Shown here piece by piece: positions 46,027 to 58,345 of a stretch of DNA of 64,000 bases. The stretch comes from Caenorhabditis remanei (lineage: Eukaryota > Nematoda > Chromadorea > Rhabditida > Rhabditidae), in assembly GCF_010183535.1 (NCBI RefSeq), contig NC_071328.1, positions 7,936,001 through 8,000,000 of the forward strand. Reading direction: 5' to 3'. Under the pieces are notes generated by a model. That model saw nothing but the letters and a program-made list of their open reading frames with translations, made no database searches and had not been told where the DNA came from. The position numbers and the translations under genes are program-made. Within the stretch, counting starts at the first letter, position 1. Each line of letters opens with the position of its first letter.

Positions 46027-47186
46027 ATGATATGATATTGAAAAGGATGTAAAGATCAATGAAAAGTGTTTCTTTCTTTTTAAAATCTGAATTGCTTTTA
46101 AAATCTGAAAAGCCTAAAAAACTTTTATTTTCAATTGAAAATTCGTTTTCCATTTCAACATGTGGAGTTTTCAACAAAGAACATCTGTAACTGACAGATC
46201 AGTCGGATTGGAGATGCTTGAGGAAATCAAAAGATTAATTGGGCATTTTCAAAAAATTCTTGATTCGAATAACCTTTAGGTGGAAGTTGGAAACAATCAA
46301 AATTAACTACTTAAAACCGAAAATGGTGTGAGAAATTGCGTAAAAGTGCAGTAAAAATGAGGGCTCATTTGAGTTCAATCTTTGAAGTGTGGAGATGGTT
46401 CGCATCAGAATAATACGGTGTTAGTTATGGAAGTGGTATGAACCAGTCTCGTATCTTCTTTTATGTAAATAGTTTCGCACAGGGAATGGGAAAGAGACCT
46501 TCCTACATGCACTTCCTTTTGATCCCTCCGTTCACTCATGATTAGTAATACTTTGGACTATAAGGTACAACTTATTGCGATTGAGTCGAGTTCAATTAGA
46601 GCGTGTCGCGCATATTAAATGGGCTCTAGTTTCCATCCACTATAAGTTAGATCCCACCATCAAGAACCTTATACTATGATCCCTTTACACACACTACTGT
46701 ATTTTCACCATTCCATTTCAAAACTCAGTCTTGTTAATCAATGTGATTACATTGGATCCGATAAATAACTTTTCCGCAGACACTGGTTTTCTCTTAACCG
46801 ACAGTTTCTCCACACCGCATTAGTTCTCAACCTCTTCCTCTTCAGTTTTTCAATTTTTATGACTGCGCTAACCCATAACGTTGATCTTGACCTGCAGCTC
46901 TATTTCATCCCAATTCGGACATTTGTGTATACAATAGAGGTGCTCCTCTAACCAGCTGATCCCGCATATGGACATCCCGAGTAATAACAGTTTTCTGATT
47001 ATCAGAAAACTTCCTCCACCGCATCAGTTTTCAACATCTTCCTCTTCAGTTTTCTCTACATTCTTCTTCTTTTTTCATTTTTCATCACCAAGGAACGAAA
47101 GGAACTTTTTGAATAATTTTTTTTAATTGCATGTTGGTAGTCGAGGCATAGGCAAATAGAAAATCAAGATAAATAATTTTTTTCGT
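46027..47186. other. Convergent intergenic region of copy B
   Basis: 3' ends of the two lectin genes. From 46490 it matches 24650-25262 of copy A. No exon supported. Confidence 0.5.
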
Positions 47187-48400
47187 TTAATGAAAGAAAA
47201 GAGGTTCGGTACGACAAATAGCCCCACGTTGACAGAATAGTCCAGGAGATGAGGTGATGGTGCATCTGAATATTAGTCGGTACTCATAAAAAATAACTTT
47301 AAAGAACTCACTGATGTATATACACTAACCCAATAAACTCGCGCTGTGTTCCCAGAAAAACACATGAACTGGATAGTGGTACGGCTGCTGGCGCCTCTGC
47401 CCATTTGTATCCTGTGGTTCCATTGAGAGTGTCGTCGTTTAGTGAGAATTCATTCACTGCGGTTCGATTACCGTCTATCCAGAAGTTGATTTGAGAGTAT
47501 GAACCGGCTGGTTCCGTTTTAGATTTACTATCAGCAAGTGCTATAAAATAGTATTTTGCATATAAACGATATTTTTATTGTGTTTCAAGAAATCACCAGC
47601 AATCTGTTTGCCTTCATCGAATGTGAATGATCCAGATAAGCCAGTAGCTCCACTAGATTTACATATCTCCATGGCATAGTTATGATTTTGGCAGAAATTT
47701 GGACTTTCGAATAGTCTGACCTGAATTATTGTTTGCGATCGAAACTGTGAGAAGTACCTTACAGAAATGCAAACTTGATTTTGTCCTCTGATCAATGGAA
47801 AAGAATCTTCTTGACACTGAGCACTGTTGTTAAACTCAAACTTCCAGGTGACTGAGCCATTTGTCTCTATTCTACTGATTTCATACTTATAGGTGAAACT
47901 ATTCTGAGTAACGTTTTCCTAAAATTTAGGTAGAGATTGAATAAAATGAGATGGATATGGAGGACGTTACCGGAACGGATTGCTGTCCAAACAAGGGAGC
48001 ATCGATGTTCACCGGGCATGAGTTCATAGTCCTCTGAAATTCACATCTTGAAAGGAAATTTGGTTTACTATATTACTTTGAAGCCAACAATCTGACCCGA
48101 TGAGCTATTCGCTTTTCGTACAAAAGTTATATTTCCCAAATGAAAAAGCAGACAAATGTTATCACTAACCTTATGAATCACCTGGAAAACCGAGGAAAGA
48201 GAAAATCATTATAAAATAACGATACTTACAACACATTTGTCATCCTGCAAGCATTGCATCACACAAGTGTTCCAATCGTTAACAGTCTTATATGGAGAAT
48301 GTGGCTCCTCGAGAACTCCCCACACCAGTACGATTGTTTTATTGTTAGTGACGGATAACACATAAGATAGAAAAATACTGAAATAGGCCCAATACAGCAT
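47187..48400 (-). CDS. Secreted PAN_3 + C-type lectin domain protein (copy B, minus), intact
   Basis: Seven exons, 48400-48230, 48181-48077, 48033-47971, 47918-47763, 47720-47597, 47540-47330 and 47265-47187, give 302 residues. The signal peptide is MLYWAYFSIFLSYVLSV; a longer in-frame start at 48466 would place 22 residues before it and is less likely. PAN_3 module NDWNTCVMQCLQDDKC and NICLLFHLG. The 63-bp exon 3 encodes RTMNSCPVNIDAPLFGQQSV. Lectin-like domain: CQEDSFPLIRGQNQVC, FCQNHNYAMEICKSSGATGL, FWIDGNRTAVNEF, YKWAEAPAA, CTITSSPGLFCQRGAICR. Convergent with the 44735 gene; together they form the duplicated unit. Confidence 0.85.
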
Positions 48401-48765
48401 TTTGATGAAAACTGCTACGAGGAAAGACTTAGAAGTTTTGAAATTTCGTCGCACCCTGTGAAACAAAGAAACAAGAAAAAATATCGCTAGTACAAGTTTG
48501 GTTTCCAGGATACCGTTGAAACTTTCGACATGAAGAGAACAAAGTATGTCGATACACTTGAGAACAATAAGAATTTGTTTAGAACATAAATCTGAAAATA
48601 AAAATTATAATAAAAATAATATACGTGAGCCCCAGAAAACACTTTTCGAATACATTTTTTCATTTCCAAGAATTTTACGTGATAGAAAATGTTTCTCGAT
48701 ACTAAACATGAGTTCATGAAATGAGTTCATGAGTTCATGAAATAAGATTATGAAATAAAATGAGT

Positions 48766-49263
48766 TCATGAAATAAGATCATGAAATTCATAACTAAACA
48801 AATTCAAGCAGCATTTTCCCATAATCGATTCACTGGGTTGCTCAGTTATCCCGCTGTTACATTTGAAGATGGCCTTTATGCTCCCGTACTCTGGAAATAC
48901 AGAGAGACAAGTAAAGTTTCGTCGATTAAAATAATTCGGGAAATTTTGATATTCTATTAAAAATTGTTTGAAATTCAGTTCAATTAAAAATATACAGACT
49001 GATCTACAAAATGTTTCAACCAAAAGGAATTCCCACTCTGATCACACCAGTGTTTACCGTAATCCCACCGTTTCGCTATATTTGGATTTGTACAATACGT
49101 AAAACATATTTCTGTGAACTGATAGCTCCACGGAAACAGTACGTTCTCACGACTGATGTTGTGAGGCAAGGAAGTGATGTAGATAATGAGAGATATCGGA
49201 ACAACAAGAATTAGAATTTTCCTTTCTTTCAATCTATCAAAAACCAACCTAAACGATCTTCAA
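48766..49263 (-). CDS. Possible membrane-anchored protein fragment, unrecognised
   Basis: A frame from an acceptor-like CGTTTAG near 49263 reads a basic start, a hydrophobic anchor (KILILVVPISLIIYITSLP), a sequon and ENVLFPWSYQFTEICFTYC, to KHFVDQSVYF. A second exon-like frame (48766-48900) has a clear TTTCCAG acceptor and reads EYGSIKAIFKCNSG..., IMGKCCLNLF. Their phases do not join with any donor I can find. The type-II-anchor shape recalls Golgi enzymes, but no family is recognised. The copy A counterpart contains a stop. Confidence 0.35.
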
Positions 49264-49294
49264 CAGTTATGATTTGTTTAGTTGTAATGAAAAT

Positions 49295-51489
49295 TAATCA
49301 AGAAGATTGAGTCATCAACCGTGTAGACAAACCTCCTGAAACACGCAAATAGACTCATTTCGACAATGTAGAAAAGTATAAATGACTGGGCAATACAATC
49401 CACATCCAATGAATGAAAACGTTTTAGAGAATTATGGGGTTATTCAGGTCATGTAAGGTAAAGAGGAAGGAGGGTCAAGTAGCTTTATTGGATCAAATTT
49501 CTCTATTCTTCCGGTATCTCAGAGAGGAAATGAGGTTTATACATCACTCAACTGCAGGAGACTTTTGGAAATTCGGAAGCTTCAGATTTAAAGAGAAATG
49601 ACGATGTAATGGATAATCATTGATTTACAGTTAGACGTGTATTGGCAGAAACTTATTTTAAAAAGACATATATCGTCTATACTCAACAGGTTGAATTTCC
49701 GAAATTTTTGATAGAGTTTGAAATAGTTTTACAGATTTTGGAAGCTGTGAAAATTTCCGAAATCCAGAAGGAGAAGTATCTTCAAACTTTTTTATCTCTT
49801 GTCAACAAAAAAAAGTTTTATCAGACCGAGATGCTGACAGGCAAATTTAAAAACGAAAAAGATTATCTGATAGCTATCGAATCACAGATAAACTCAAGTT
49901 AGTAGGAACAAGAATGAAACCTCAATAGTTCTCACTCAGTTCTCAAACCAGATCAAAAGTAGGTCATAAAAGTAGAAAAAGAAAAGAGCATTGTGTAAAA
50001 AGTGGCGGAAGAGAGTATTGAAGCTGGAGCCTGCTGCAAACATGCACAACGAAATGCAAACAAATCCATTAAATGGCGTCGTGGGGGTCGCCGTCTCTCT
50101 CTCTCCCAAAACCAGCCAAAGGGACGAAAAAAGAGGATGGGAAGGGGACAAGATGTAGGGTGACTAAAAAGAGTCGACCCGTTTTGTCTTCTTCTTTTTC
50201 TCAGACAATTGGTTGGGAGTTGAGACGCAGAAGGATGTATGTTTTTCGTACTCAAAACCTTTTGTTTTGAGGTTTAGAAATGAGACGAGTCGAGAGGGAA
50301 CTGAATTGTTGTTGTTGTTCTTGTAGTTTCTCGACCACCAGACAACATTCGACACTGAAATTCAAGAACATGAGTTGAGTTGTAGGAAAACTTATTGAGA
50401 GTTCTTAGAATCTGATAATTCATGACGATATCATTTTTAGATGATGTAAATCAAATATCCAGCGCTTCATAGCAATCAACTTTCAGCTCTTCGATTGGGA
50501 AAAGAGGTTACGATCATCTGGAGCTAGCAATCAAACCTCGTCTCTCAAATAGATGACGCCAAATGTTTGTTTCACAGGAAATGCATCTCGAAATTTTGAA
50601 AAAATTGGAATTAAAATCACACTTTCAGATTCTGAAGCATCGTATATCTAGATCAATGATATCAAACAATGTTCTAAAATTTCACATAGTCCGAAAATAC
50701 TCAAATTGAAAAAGACATATTACAGTATCCTTCTTTATTACCCTCCTGGGAGATCGATATATTTCAAAGCATCTGATTTTCAAAATCTGAAAATTCTGAA
50801 AAAAACTGTCGTCCTGAGAAAAGGTGACAAGAAGCTCTGAAGCTCCGCCCTCTTTGGTCCCACATGAAATGCACACAGAAGCTCATTGAAAAGTGTGGTT
50901 TAGATGCCTCTTTTTGCTTTTCCCATGCCTTATGGGGTTGGAGAAAAGAGGAGCCAAAAAATAAGTGATCGGAATAGTATGAAATTGAAAGAAGCGCAGA
51001 ATGTTGAAGGAAGTGCATCGATTTACGAACCCCTTCTTTTCTTCTCCCGGCTTCTTCTTCTTTTTGCTTCTGAAGGCCGCCAGCTCCTCCTCACACTATG
51101 AGAGAGTTGATGTGCTTCCTTTCCTCTGTGCACACTGAGCCCCCCTTCTCTCTTCCAAAAGCCTCCAATGTGCTTTGGGGGTGGACCACCTCCCTAGTGC
51201 CACATTGTACACTTTTAAGAGATAGGGGAGAGGGGGTGCCAAATTTTTTCGTCAGTGTGTGCATTCTACAGTACTCAGAACTAGGAAAAAAGCACGTCTG
51301 AAAATGTTTTTATTTTTCAAAAACAGAGGATACTCCGGATCCTTGCGGCACTGTTCCGAGGGAAAAGAAACAGAACCTCCGAGTTCCAGATATTTCATAT
51401 AAAATTAAGAAAACGCAGTTTTTAAAAAATATTATACTTTATTCATTGAATAAAACTGAACAGAAAAAGGAGTTATGGAAAATAATAAA
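49295..51489. other. Intergenic stretch with one exon-like frame
   Basis: Most of it has no supportable gene. 49437-49465 (GGGGTTATTCAGGTCATGTA) is a stray end of the inverted-repeat family at 58571-59983. 49620-49902 (+) is described separately. Pyrimidine runs and GGCGGAG words occur at 50080-50110 and 50835-50850. AATAAA (minus) for the acidic-protein gene lies near 51435-51445. Confidence 0.45.
49630..49902 (+). CDS. Exon-like ORF, unknown
   Basis: After TTTACAG the frame reads RRVLAETYFKKTYIVYTQQV, EFPKFLIEFEIVLQILEAVK and KYLQTFLSLVNKKKFYQTEM, to a stop at 49902. It has a helical, Lys/Glu-rich composition typical of real worm exons, but I find no initiator, upstream exon or family. It may be a gene remnant. 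Confidence 0.3.
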   Translation, partial: VRRVLAETYFKKTYIVYTQQVEFPKFLIEFEIVLQILEAVKISEIQKEKYLQTFLSLVNKKKFYQTEMLTGKFKNEKDYLIAIESQINSS

Positions 51490-53048
51490 TTATTTTGCAG
51501 TGCCGGTGATGCGAAGAATTTTCTCATTGACGGCCAAGCACCGTTCCAACTGACGAACATGTTGTTCGAGGGCAAGTTCATAAGCTTCAGTAGCTCTGAT
51601 GTACTCTTCGTAGGCGAGAATATGTTCCTTGGAGATCTTTTTCGATTTTCTCTTCTTTTTCATGGAATCATCAGTAGTGAGAGTGCCAGTTTTTACAGAT
51701 GTTTCACAGATACCAACATGCTCTTCTTTATCGATGGTTTCCGATCCGCATTTGATTGGGCGAAGCTTGTCTGGATTCTCAGTCTCAACCTCTCCGCTCT
51801 TCACTGATTCAGTTGTTTCTGGGTCTTCTGACGTTCTCTTCAAAGTTTCAGACTTTCCAGTGAACTCCTCCTCAACAACTTAGACATCTTGTTTGGAATC
51901 CGTTGCAACTACTTCTAGTTTACCTTCCTCATCATTGTTCTCCAACTCCATTTGTTGCATCTGACTCATTGTGAAGTCAATGAGTTGACTCTCGTTATCA
52001 CTGGTGTCTTCTGGATCACTAATGACTTCATAAACTTCGTTTTCTTTTTTCTCCTCCTGAAGCATTGAATCATCTGACATGTTTTCAAATGCGTCCGGTT
52101 CATTTTTCATGACGTTTCCTTCTTCTGATTTCTCGTCGTTCAACTCAAAATCGTCATTCTGTGTCATATCCAAAGTCTCCACAACCAACTCTTTCACCTC
52201 CGTATTCAATGCATCTTCATGTTCTTCCAATTTCTCTTCATCCAAAACTTTCTCGTTATTCAATTCTGAGTTGAGCTCAATCTGAACGGCTTCTGAAGTC
52301 TCCGTGAATTCACTCTTCTCAGTACTAATTGCATCTTCATATTCTTCAAACGAATTATCAGATGGACTCGAGCAGCTCCCAACACTTTCCACCTCATCAT
52401 TGATATTTCTGAATTCTTCGAAATCGCTCGCTTCAGATTCCTCCCCGAATGAGAAACTATCTTCACCATATTCTGAATCTCCGTTATTCTGATGAACGAG
52501 CTCATCAACCTCTCCTGAATCTTCTTTAACTGATGTTTCATTTCCATGCTCAATGTCGCTTAGATCATCTACAGAATCTAGAGAGATTGAATGAGCTTCT
52601 TCTATTGGATTCTCATTGATATCAATTTGAGTTGATTCTTTCTGAGTCTCCTTGACACCGTCATTGAGAACCTCTTCAGAATTTTCAGCAGTCTCTTCTT
52701 CTCCAAAAGAGTACTCTTGTTTATCGATCGAGTCATCTAAGTCCTCGATCGATTCTTCGCAGACCTCTTCCTCCTCAACGGTTCTTTCTCCGCTCTCCTC
52801 CATTTTCTCATCATCTGAAGAATCTTCTCCAAATGAGAAGCTACAGTCATTACCAGACGAACCTCCGGATTCTGAGCGTTCGACAGTTTCCTCTGCAATC
52901 ATCGGCTCCTCGGCGGCGGTACTGAAAAATCAAAGAATACATTTCTGAAGAGTTTTACAGGCTCATAAAGTAGACCAAAAACAAGAAATAAAACATACCC
53001 GTCGGTTGATTCTCCGAACCCGAAAATCCTTCCAAAGAATCCAGACAT
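51490..53048 (-). CDS. Acidic low-complexity protein with an in-frame UAA
   Basis: Exon 1 53048-52999 (MSGFFGRIFGFGESTDG) joins exon 2 from 52921 in phase 2. The frame is open to TAA at 51880-51882: 363 residues, very rich in Glu/Asp/Ser, with repeated SFSFGE or YSFGEE motifs (about residues 33, 85 and 175) and EDAISTE/EDALNTE repeats. Immediately after the stop the same frame stays open for another 129 residues (VVEEEFTGKSETLKRTSEDP..., KKKRKSKKISKEHILAYEEY..., to RITGTAK), with a basic patch and a helical C-terminal region. The whole looks like one 493-codon gene carrying a nonsense codon, or a readthrough gene. The family is not recognised; charge and disorder suggest a nuclear or scaffold protein (inference). 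A TATA box lies 75 bp upstream. Confidence 0.7.
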
Positions 53049-53121
53049 TTTGGTAGATGAAGAAGATGTTACTGTTGCTCACAAGTAGTCAAACTGTATG
53101 CAATATTGAGTGGAGATGGTC

Positions 53122-53130
53122 CTTATATAC
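53122..53130 (-). promoter_or_regulatory. TATA box of the acidic-protein gene
   Basis: GTATATAAG read on the minus strand, about 75 bp upstream of the start codon at 53048. Confidence 0.45.
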
Positions 53131-53827
53131 CCTCTCCCATCGGTTGCTCCGCCCCTTTTTTCCCAAAAACTCTTTCTCCTGGGAATAATGCAGATGTTCT
53201 CAGCATCAAAGGCACCTGCACCCACTCTTTTGAACTACAGAATATTCACTAATTATCTCAAAATTATAATACAAGATAATTGGAGTTGCACCTGTTTATC
53301 CGACACTTCTGACTACTTGATTAGTGTTTGAGAAAGAAACTGACAACACTAAAAGAAGAGAAAAATTATTCAAATTGGGATAAAAGTTTGGGCAAAAGAT
53401 TTAGATTTATAAACTTCCGGCTGAAAGACAATCTCTCGGAGTAATATACAGTAACTGGAATACGAAACAAACTTGTGATAGACAGAAACTTCAAACCAGC
53501 AGCAAGTAAAATCATACTGTTCTGAATACTTCCGTAAAGTAATCAGATTTTCACAATGTAGCCGATCTCCTAAGAAGATTCCAAAAAACGGGGAAGTTTT
53601 GGCCTGCATTTTTGAATTCTTCCAGTTTTCTGTTTAAATTGATCATGAGTTCTGATAATTTTTAGTTATATCACTGCAAGTTTACCTTTTTGAACGATAC
53701 CCGTTCCAAGAAATGACCTAAACTTTTATTTGATGTCATTCATGATTCATTCTCTCAACAAACATCATTTCTTATCACTTCTCTCTCATTTTTTTCCTTT
53801 TCCATGTATACCCAGTCCAAGTACGTT
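53131..53827. other. Divergent intergenic region
   Basis: Separates the acidic-protein gene (-) from the F-box/FTH gene (+). No exon supported; AT-rich. Confidence 0.5.
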
Positions 53828-53836
53828 TATAAATAG
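53828..53836 (+). promoter_or_regulatory. TATA box of the F-box/FTH gene
   Basis: TATAAATAG, a consensus TATA element, 52 bp before the start codon at 53888. Confidence 0.5.
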
Positions 53837-53887
53837 TCACGCTCTATCAGTCAATTCTCTACTTTAAACCTTTTTATTTTCCACAAA

Positions 53888-55042
53888 ATGTCCTCTCTTT
53901 CGGAAATGCCTGAAGTAGTTATAAAGAAGATATTCGATAAGTTGGATATTCGAGCAATGTAGGTTTTTTTTTTCATCTGGAAAACAACTAATTCGGAATC
54001 TACATATTCCAGATTCACTCTCCGAAAAGTGTCGCATTTTCTTCGAAATTTCATAGATGACGTCGTCCCAGATTCAAAACTAAAAGTTGTTGAAGTATCT
54101 GTGTGTTCGGAATATATTTGGATTCGATACACTTTTTCTGATGGCCCTCTAATCATAAATACTTCCGAAAGAAGTGAAAATGGAGGGTGTAAAATTGTGA
54201 CAAGAAAGAAAAAAGTGTTTGATGAGTTGGATTACGTAGGGGTTTTTAGTGGAGATCTCGGGAATATACTCAAGTTCCAAAAGTCTGCAATCCAATATTT
54301 CTCGTTAGGTTGGTCGGATGTGATAAATGGATCAAAAGGAATCGAACCGACTATCGACAAGATTCTGGAGAAGTTAGAAGAGGTTCTGAACGCGAGAAAA
54401 CGGAAGCTGAAAGTCAAAAATATCAGAATTGATGCATTAAAACAGAATCAAGTCCTCTCGATTCTTCCGTTTGTGGATTCTGAACATCTGGAAACAATTG
54501 GAATTTCTAATCCAGAATCTCCTTCCAATGAAATCCTGAGCATTGATAAAATTGCTCAACTTGAACAATGGAAACAAGGGAAAACAATCTACACACCAGA
54601 ACATATTGTTGCTTCAAGTACTGAATATTTCACTCACTTTTCCAAAGGAATTGTTTCTTTTTTATCTGTTTCTGTGGAAGGTGTGATACTTCTGAAAGAG
54701 GTGAGTCCAGTTTTGAGAAGACAGAAGAGATATGCTTGAAGTTGCGTGAAAGTGCTTCATGAATGATTCTGAAAGCTAAATAAAACTCAAATCAGACTTT
54801 TTAAAATTTCTTTCAGGCATATTTTCTTTCAGACATTCCTATCTTCTTCTTCATTTGTCAACTTCCAAATCAAATATCAACGTTTCGAGGAAAAGGAACT
54901 TCTTTCGGATGTATTAGGATCACCTTCCAATCAAGAAGAGAATGATAGAACAGAATGGATTGTTGAAAATTTATCAAAAAATTCACTTCTGAAGACAATC
55001 CTGACGTCATCTGATGTATATTTCGTGCGATGTTCCAACTGA
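53888..55042 (+). CDS. F-box protein with FTH (DUF38) domain
   Basis: Exons 53888-53958, 54013-54700 and 54833-55042 close to 322 residues. The F-box is at the N terminus: LSEMPEVVIKKIFDKLDIRA and then FTLRKVSHFLRNF. The remainder has the pattern of the FTH/DUF38 domain: ILEKLEEVLNARKRKLKVKN, LSILPFVDSEHLETIGISNP, IAQLEQWKQGKTIY, and a C-terminal FVNFQIKYQRFEEKELLSDV. This is the F-box A class, strongly expanded in Caenorhabditis; members act as SCF substrate receptors. Two acceptors are available before exon 3 (54816 and 54832); the second was chosen for phase 0. A TATA box precedes the gene. Confidence 0.8.
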
Positions 55043-55328
55043 TTTTTTGTTGTTTTTCGAAAAAATCCTTCTCGTCGTACTTTCTAATTTTTTATTCTAA
55101 TTATCCATTAAAATAAATTCAACAAATGAAAACAGAGAAACAATAGTTTGCAAATGACGAAATCTCACTTGGAGGAGAGACAGATAAAAGTGGCTTTGAA
55201 CAATTCAGAAACTTAGAATTGTTACGAGCATCGTATTATGAAGATTTCTGAAGCATCCGAAACGAAAATGAATCTGAAGAGGATGAATGCAGAGGTGGAA
55301 TTCGAACAGTTTCAAACCTCTTTAAGCT

Positions 55329-55486
55329 GACAACTTTTTTGTACGAGCCTGTCCTGAAAAATTACAGACAGTCAAAGAAACTATTCACAATTTTTACCCT
55401 TTTTCAGTGCTAAAAGGAGAAATTTTTGAGTTTTTTACTTTGACTGCCTGTAACTTCTTAGGACAGGCTCGTACAAAAAAGTTGTC
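55329..55486. repeat. 158-bp inverted repeat
   Basis: GACAACTTTTTTGTACGAGC at the left is mirrored at the right end, with GACTGYCTGTAA-type inner matches. The spacer is about 40 bp. Confidence 0.7.
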
Positions 55487-55644
55487 TACTTTAAAATTAA
55501 AGCTCTATTGGTGCTATGTATATTTTATATAACAATCGAAATTGTGAGACTATCGGGGAGCTGTATCACACTCACAAAGTTGACCATTTTCAACTAAAAA
55601 CTGCAAGTGTCGCATTCTTTGCATTCAGTACTGTAAGTTAGGGG

Positions 55645-56114
55645 TTCTATCAAGATAAGAATGTTACATTAATGTTTTTCACATTTTTCTTAACAGTTTT
55701 GTAAATTTTGACACAGTTTTCCACAGAATATACAAGTTTTACAGGTGTTTGAAATGTAAAACTTCATTTATTTGTACTACCAAACTTTGATAGCCCGGAA
55801 GATATGGGTAACAAGGGTAACAGAGTAGTGGTCCAGTGGTAAAAAAATAAACATCAAGACTTTTTCTATTAAAAAATTAATCATAAACACTAATTACACA
55901 CTCAATTTTTGATACACCGGCCATGGAAATAAAAATATGCGATTTTCGAAAGTTTTACAAAAAACTTGTAAAAAATATTTTTTACCCAGAATGTTGATTA
56001 TATATAACAGAAACTCTGCAATAAACGTTTGCTCAAAATTTCAGGTCAATACGACCAATTTGAAAGAAGTTATGGCCCAAAAACCAAAACTTCATATCCT
56101 ATTGAGCGGTACTG
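55645..56114. mobile_element. Second copy of the repeat ending GGTACTG at a TA
   Basis: Aligns with 41163-41650 over most of its length, with moderate divergence and small indels. It ends GAGCGGTACTG followed by TA. Confidence 0.6.
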
Positions 56115-57042
56115 TAGATCCTCTAGTTACCTCGTATAATTACAGAAAATTTTCCGAAAATCACAGTTCATTTTTGAGAAAAACTAGTTAGAATGAAAGG
56201 AAGTGGTACCGAAAAAAATCACCGTTCGAGATTAAGCATTTTCCATTTCAGGTGTTTTGCTTCATTTTCTTCGTCTTTTTTCCGTAAATAATGAAGAATA
56301 CCTTTATTTAGATGCAGTTGAACTTCAAACAAGTCATTCCTCCGCCGACAACATCGACATAAGGAAATTAGCTATAGTGGGCTAGCCGGCTAGTATTTTG
56401 ATTTGTAGAAGCCCAGATGAAAATTTCGTTAGTTAGAAACATTTCGGAATGATCTTTGAATATATAGTGGTCATCACAGAACAAGAAGCTCCTTTCACGC
56501 TTTTCCCTTCTTAAAGAGACGGCTAAAACTTTCTTGAAAATAAGTGAAAAAGTGACACATTTTTATGTATCTCAAAAACGAATACTAGCAATTTTCTGAA
56601 CGTTTAACAGAAACTGTAACAGGTAATTCTCAATGAAAATTTAATGGAACTGGACGAGGTTAAAAATATTAAAGGTGTGATGACAGGAAAGAGTTCGGGG
56701 ATTACGTGTGCTTTTTGAAGACGAGGCGTTATACTTTACGTTAAATATGATAACTTGTCCGACAAACAACTTAGAAATTCAAGACAACTGATGACTAATT
56801 ATTTGTGAACATGTAGTTAAATCTGACATCATAAAGACTTCGCTTTTGGTGGATTCTGGGAAATCTGCAGAAGTGAAAATTGGAATTTGATAGAATTTCA
56901 AATGGAAGTTTAGACCGGAGATTTCAATACAGAATTAACTTTATTAAACATAAGTTTTTGAAACAGAGTTATTAAGATGTTCATTACAATATAAATTTCA
57001 GAGTATTCTCTTCTTAAACATTCAATTAAACGTTTGTTGTTT

Positions 57043-58345
57043 TCAATAGAATCTCTTGACGGGGCGTTTCTCCAAAAACTCTTTTTCAGTCATATTCCAC
57101 GCGGCAAAAGTTATATTGTTCTCTGCAATTCTTATGGATGCCACGTGTTGATCCGGATCTCGAACAATGTAATCTGGACTGCTGAATTTGTGAACTCCCC
57201 AAGTACATTTCCGATAGTGGCCTCTGAAATATCTAAATTTTATCAGACATCAACCCAATTATAGACTTACTTCCTAGCAAATTGATAAACTGGCAGTTTA
57301 TCAGATGAGTCCAATCGATTGATTGGGATTCTATTCATTATTTGATTCGGATTGAGAGGATGTCTAAATACCGTGACAGATATGCTCAAATACTCTATAT
57401 TGTAATATCCTTCATCTGATATCCAATTATTCAGAAACTGAATGATCGCAGTATCGCTTATAACTCCTTCGTCAATAAACAACTGTCTACCTTCGAAATT
57501 GGATAAAATGTCATCTGCCAAGGAAGACATTGTTTCAATTTCTAAAACTTTCGTCCTAGCAAATTCCAAATTTCTTCCAAGCAACGCGCTTTCTAACTCA
57601 GAAAGTCTGATAAAATCCTGATTAGGAGAGATCTTCAGAAAATCGTGGAAATCAGCAACTCCTAGGTCACTCGCCACATCTGTACTAGTAATATTCTTTA
57701 GTTTTGAAAATGGTGGCGTCAGGTTGTTAACATTTAACTGATATTTGATGGATGAACCAAAGAAGTCAAGGAAATAATCATGGATATATGGAAGTAGTGT
57801 TTGTTCCTGTTCCAATTCGTATAGTACCATCAGGAGGTGTTTTCTGGTTTGCATACTGAAAGGAATGAAATTAACTGATTAGGGAAGGAGTATTTTCTAA
57901 ATAATTCCTAAATGAAAACAATTGGAAATCAGATTTGTTCCCACCAAAACAATGGCTCTGATAATAGAAACGGGCTACCTGATTTACTCTCTTGCTTAAA
58001 TACTCACCTCACTTCTAAATCCATTCCGAGTAGATTCATTGGGATAAGAGGACGACCTCTGAGTTCATGTCTCATATTGATACTCATAAATGGACTGTCT
58101 CCACTACTAGATGATGAAATATTGATATACGACGGCGGTCTCCACTCATAAGTGATTGAAATTATCTTGTCGAAACGGTTCCTCATCAATGATTTTATAT
58201 TTTGATAGAATTTCTGAGAACAAGAAGCCATCATCAACAGATCCACCAATTCCATGCTTGACAAGATCTCTCGTTGAATCAACCATGAAAATTTTGAAAC
58301 TTCTATGGAGTCTCTGGGAGGATCTGCCTTTTGGAGTGGAGTTTT
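57043..58345 (-). CDS. F-box/FBA_2 unit, downstream member of a fused pair
   Basis: F-box start SKFSWLIQREILSSMELVDL, then MMASCSQKFYQNIKSLM, in the exon that ends at 58008. Exons 57855-57271 and 57223-57043 follow; 57232 is an alternative acceptor. The second exon carries DYFLDFFGSSIKYQLNVNNL, EGRQLFIDEGVISDTAIIQF, NWISDEGYYNIEYLSI, the FBA_2 pattern. The last exon reads FSSPDYIVRDPDQHVASIRI, AAWNMTEKEFLEKRPVKRFY. All phases close. No separate initiator methionine precedes the F-box: the open frame continues upstream into the C-terminal exon of the neighbouring unit, so this half is either translated as part of a 725-residue double protein or starts at an internal Met in that exon. Confidence 0.65.

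Larger units (their letters stand above)
41651..49294. repeat. Segmental duplication, copy B
   Basis: Collinear with 17444-28632. It contains both lectin genes with all exons intact. It carries a private 110-bp insertion at 44311-44420. Confidence 0.85.
55043..57042. other. Repeat-bearing intergenic region
   Basis: No supported gene. It contains the palindrome at 55329-55486 and a copy of the GGTACTG-ending repeat (55645-56114), listed separately. 56115-57042 shows nothing recognisable. Confidence 0.5.

Noticed and set aside
51475..52948. Several Ser-rich plus-strand frames
   Set aside because: Antisense shadows of the Glu/Ser-rich acidic protein gene.
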